Shown one piece after another: positions 62,410 to 64,000 of a DNA stretch of 64,000 nt. Below the pieces are notes generated by a model. It saw only the letters and a list, made by a program, of their open reading frames with translations, was not told where the DNA came from and did no database searches. The DNA is taken from positions 5,456,001-5,520,000 of the forward strand of contig NZ_CP049143.1 in assembly GCF_011044495.1 (NCBI RefSeq). Direction: 5' to 3'. Source of the stretch: Roseimicrobium sp. ORNL1 (GTDB lineage: Bacteria; Verrucomicrobiota; Verrucomicrobiia; Verrucomicrobiales; Verrucomicrobiaceae). The first letter of the stretch is position 1, and every line of letters starts with the position of its first letter. A program made the position numbers and the translations under genes.

Positions 62410-64000
62410 TCAGGCAACGATGGCCGTCTGCGGACTCCCGCTTTCCACGGAAGGCAACTCGCACAGGGAGCTATCAATGTACAAGTGGTGCCAGAGCTGG
62501 GTCGCCACCACAGCCGCGAGGCCCAATTCGATCGAAAGGCGCGGCAGGGACCCGGCTCTCAGGCTGGTGTAGGCCTTTCTCCAGTGGCGCACTGCCTGCG
62601 GATCGAAGTACCCCGTGCGGCGCAGCGACTCCTCGCTGAGAAGCTGGGCGACAAACTTGGGCTCGGGCTCAAGATGGAAGCTGTCCAGGGGGGCACGGAA
62701 GATAACCTTGCCTCTCTTATACACGAAAGGCGGCACCCAGCGTTCGGCGAGCAGGCGGAGGATGTGCTTGTCCCGGAAACCGCGCAGCTTCCACCGCGGA
62801 TGGATTTTCGCCGTGAAGTCGAAAACATCCTCATCCAGAAACGGATAACGCACCTCGACAGAGGAATGCATGGCCACGCGATCGCCTTTCGCCTGCAGGA
62901 GGTGGCCCGCCAGATTCACGCGACCTGCCATCCACACACCACGATTCAGTGGGTGCCACTTGGTCGCCCGGTCGAGATCCATGTCCAGCATGGACCAGGG
63001 CGCGGTAGTGTCGATTTGCGCCAGCATGTCCGGGCTGTAGAACCGCAGCTTGGAGACGCATAGGACCCCGTAGGAATCGATCCACGGATTATTGCCGCCG
63101 ATGACTTTTTCGATATCCCTCCGAACTTGCGCGGGGAAGTTCGGCACATTGCTTATCTTCAGGAAGGCGCGCCGGACATTGTCGCTGATTTCCACGCCCG
63201 GGATCAGGTCGAGGTATCCCAGGGCCTTGGAGATTTTGTACCACGGGTAGCCAATCAGCCACTCGTCCGCCCCCTCCCCCGTCAGCACGACTTTCTGGCC
63301 GTTGGTGTGCACCCGGTGCGCCAGTTGTAGAAGAGAGGCGCAGGAGGTGTCGATAACCGGACACTCCGCCGCACGAATGAGGCTGGGATAAGTATTGAGC
63401 GCGTCCTCGGTGCGGAACTTCTGCACAATCGGAGGCGCGACGCCCACGTGCTTGGCGACCATGCTGGCGGCATCCAGTTCATCCAACCCAGGCTCATCTA
63501 CCTGCACGGTATAAGTATGGATGTCCTTGCCCTTCACATGGCTGGCCAGCGCCAGAATCATGCTGGAGTCCACCCCGCCGGAGAGGTAGGAACCCACCGG
63601 CACATCGGCGCGCAGGCGTTTCTCCACGGCCTTGAGTATCAACTGCTCAAACTCATCCACCAATGTCTTCGCATCACCATCCACCTCCTGGCCCGCATCC
63701 GGGAAGTCCATCTTCCAGTAGGCCCGCTCCTGGATGGTGACATTATCGCCACGATTTCCTTTGGTGATCTGGAGAAACCTCGCCGGGGGAAGGCAATTCA
63801 CCCCCTCGAAGCAAGTCACCGGACCCGGCATGGCGGAGAAGGTGAAGACATGGTCGATGCCCCGGCGGTCAGGCCGCGCCGGCACCATGCCGGAGGCCAG
63901 CAACCCCTTGATCTCCGAGGCAAAAAGCAGCCAATCGCCCTGCCTCGTCCAGTAGAGCGGAGCGATGCCGAAGCGGTCCCGCCCGAGGGTAAGCTGCTTC
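62410..64000 (-). CDS. asnB: Asparagine synthetase (glutamine-hydrolysing), 5' part beyond window
   Basis: At least 529 residues are visible; the start lies outside the window, and the frame stays open to base 64000. The glutaminase-domain end reads RDRFGIAPLYW and FASEIKGLLASG. The synthetase domain has the ATP pyrophosphatase loop SYLSGGVDSSMILALAS, then VVLTGEGADEWLIGYPWY, and YPFLDEDVFDFTAKIHPRWKLRG. The enzyme makes asparagine, or amidates another substrate, from glutamine and ATP. The N-terminal catalytic Cys is not in view, so glutaminase function cannot be confirmed. Residues are GC-rich and native in composition. Confidence 0.93.
   Translation of the reverse strand, partial: KQLTLGRDRFGIAPLYWTRQGDWLLFASEIKGLLASGMVPARPDRRGIDHVFTFSAMPGPVTCFEGVNCLPPARFLQITKGNRGDNVTIQERAYWKMDFPDAGQEVDGDAKTLVDEFEQLILKAVEKRLRADVPVGSYLSGGVDSSMILALASHVKGKDIHTYTVQVDEPGLDELDAASMVAKHVGVAPPIVQKFRTEDALNTYPSLIRAAECPVIDTSCASLLQLAHRVHTNGQKVVLTGEGADEWLIGYPWYKISKALGYLDLIPGVEISDNVRRAFLKISNVPNFPAQVRRDIEKVIGGNNPWIDSYGVLCVSKLRFYSPDMLAQIDTTAPWSMLDMDLDRATKWHPLNRGVWMAGRVNLAGHLLQAKGDRVAMHSSVEVRYPFLDEDVFDFTAKIHPRWKLRGFRDKHILRLLAERWVPPFVYKRGKVIFRAPLDSFHLEPEPKFVAQLLSEESLRRTGYFDPQAVRHWRKAYTSLRAGSLPRLSIELGLAAVVATQLWHHLYIDSSLCELPSVESGSPQTAIVA

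Overview
The window is about 60% GC chromosomal DNA from a Gram-negative bacterium, most likely a member of Verrucomicrobiota (Verrucomicrobiales). The pointers are a PSD1/DUF1549-DUF1553 surface protein paired with a DUF1501 protein beside an ECF sigma factor and a FecR-type protein, PEP-CTERM autotransporter-like proteins, a DUF1080 protein, a sialate O-acetylesterase-like SGNH enzyme, and several short inverted-repeat element families between genes. The genus cannot be fixed from the sequence alone. No rRNA, tRNA, CRISPR array, transposase or phage gene was found.

Layout. 1-7.3 kb: two paralogous PEP-CTERM beta-strand-repeat proteins, the first cut by the window edge. Between them lie a visibly AT-richer cassette (Ras-like GTPase, roadblock/LC7 protein, unknown third protein), a secreted unknown protein with a duplicated 3' tail upstream, and inverted-repeat elements. 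7.3-14.8 kb: an RDD membrane protein, the translation/replication operon rplY-pth-rpsF-ssb (minus strand), an SGNH esterase and several small unknown genes. 14.9-21.3 kb: a glycosyltransferase, prs, a glycine-rich RNA-binding protein, a beta-propeller-like protein, a DUF1080 protein and superoxide dismutase. 21.5-24.3 kb: a DUF318 permease and its DUF1980-type partner, which carries an extreme His/Cys-rich insert of about 140 residues. 24.5-30.2 kb: a DUF155-like protein, a PAP2 phosphatase-glycosyltransferase fusion and two secreted unknown proteins. 30.2-35.0 kb: a compact type II fatty acid/polyketide-like cluster (AMP ligase diverging from ketosynthase, Cys-less ketosynthase partner, FabG-like reductase and ACP).

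35.2-40.2 kb: DinG-family helicase diverging from an NfeD-family membrane protease, then an unknown protein overlapping a VOC protein. 40.2-49 kb: ECF sigma factor plus FecR/DNRLRE protein (minus strand) diverging from the PSD1-DUF1501 pair, then a PhyH dioxygenase and an EamA exporter. 48.9-50 kb: an exported peroxiredoxin and a GGQ ribosome-rescue-type factor. 50-57 kb: one compact operon encoding a tripartite MacAB-TolC-like efflux pump and its two-component regulators. 57-58.1 kb: an overlapping pair consisting of an unknown protein and a nucleotidyltransferase-like protein, resembling a toxin-antitoxin or defence module. 58.2-64 kb: rpoA-rplQ, an amidase lipoprotein with a TPR-like partner, and asparagine synthetase, which runs off the window end.

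The most unusual items are the GTPase/roadblock cassette wedged between two PEP-CTERM paralogues, the His-rich metal-handling pair, the minimal ketosynthase cluster with a catalytically dead partner, the nucleotidyltransferase-like pair, and at least four distinct inverted-repeat element families. Start codons were moved inward from the longest reading frame where an ATG with a better signal peptide or family fit exists; these choices are inferences.
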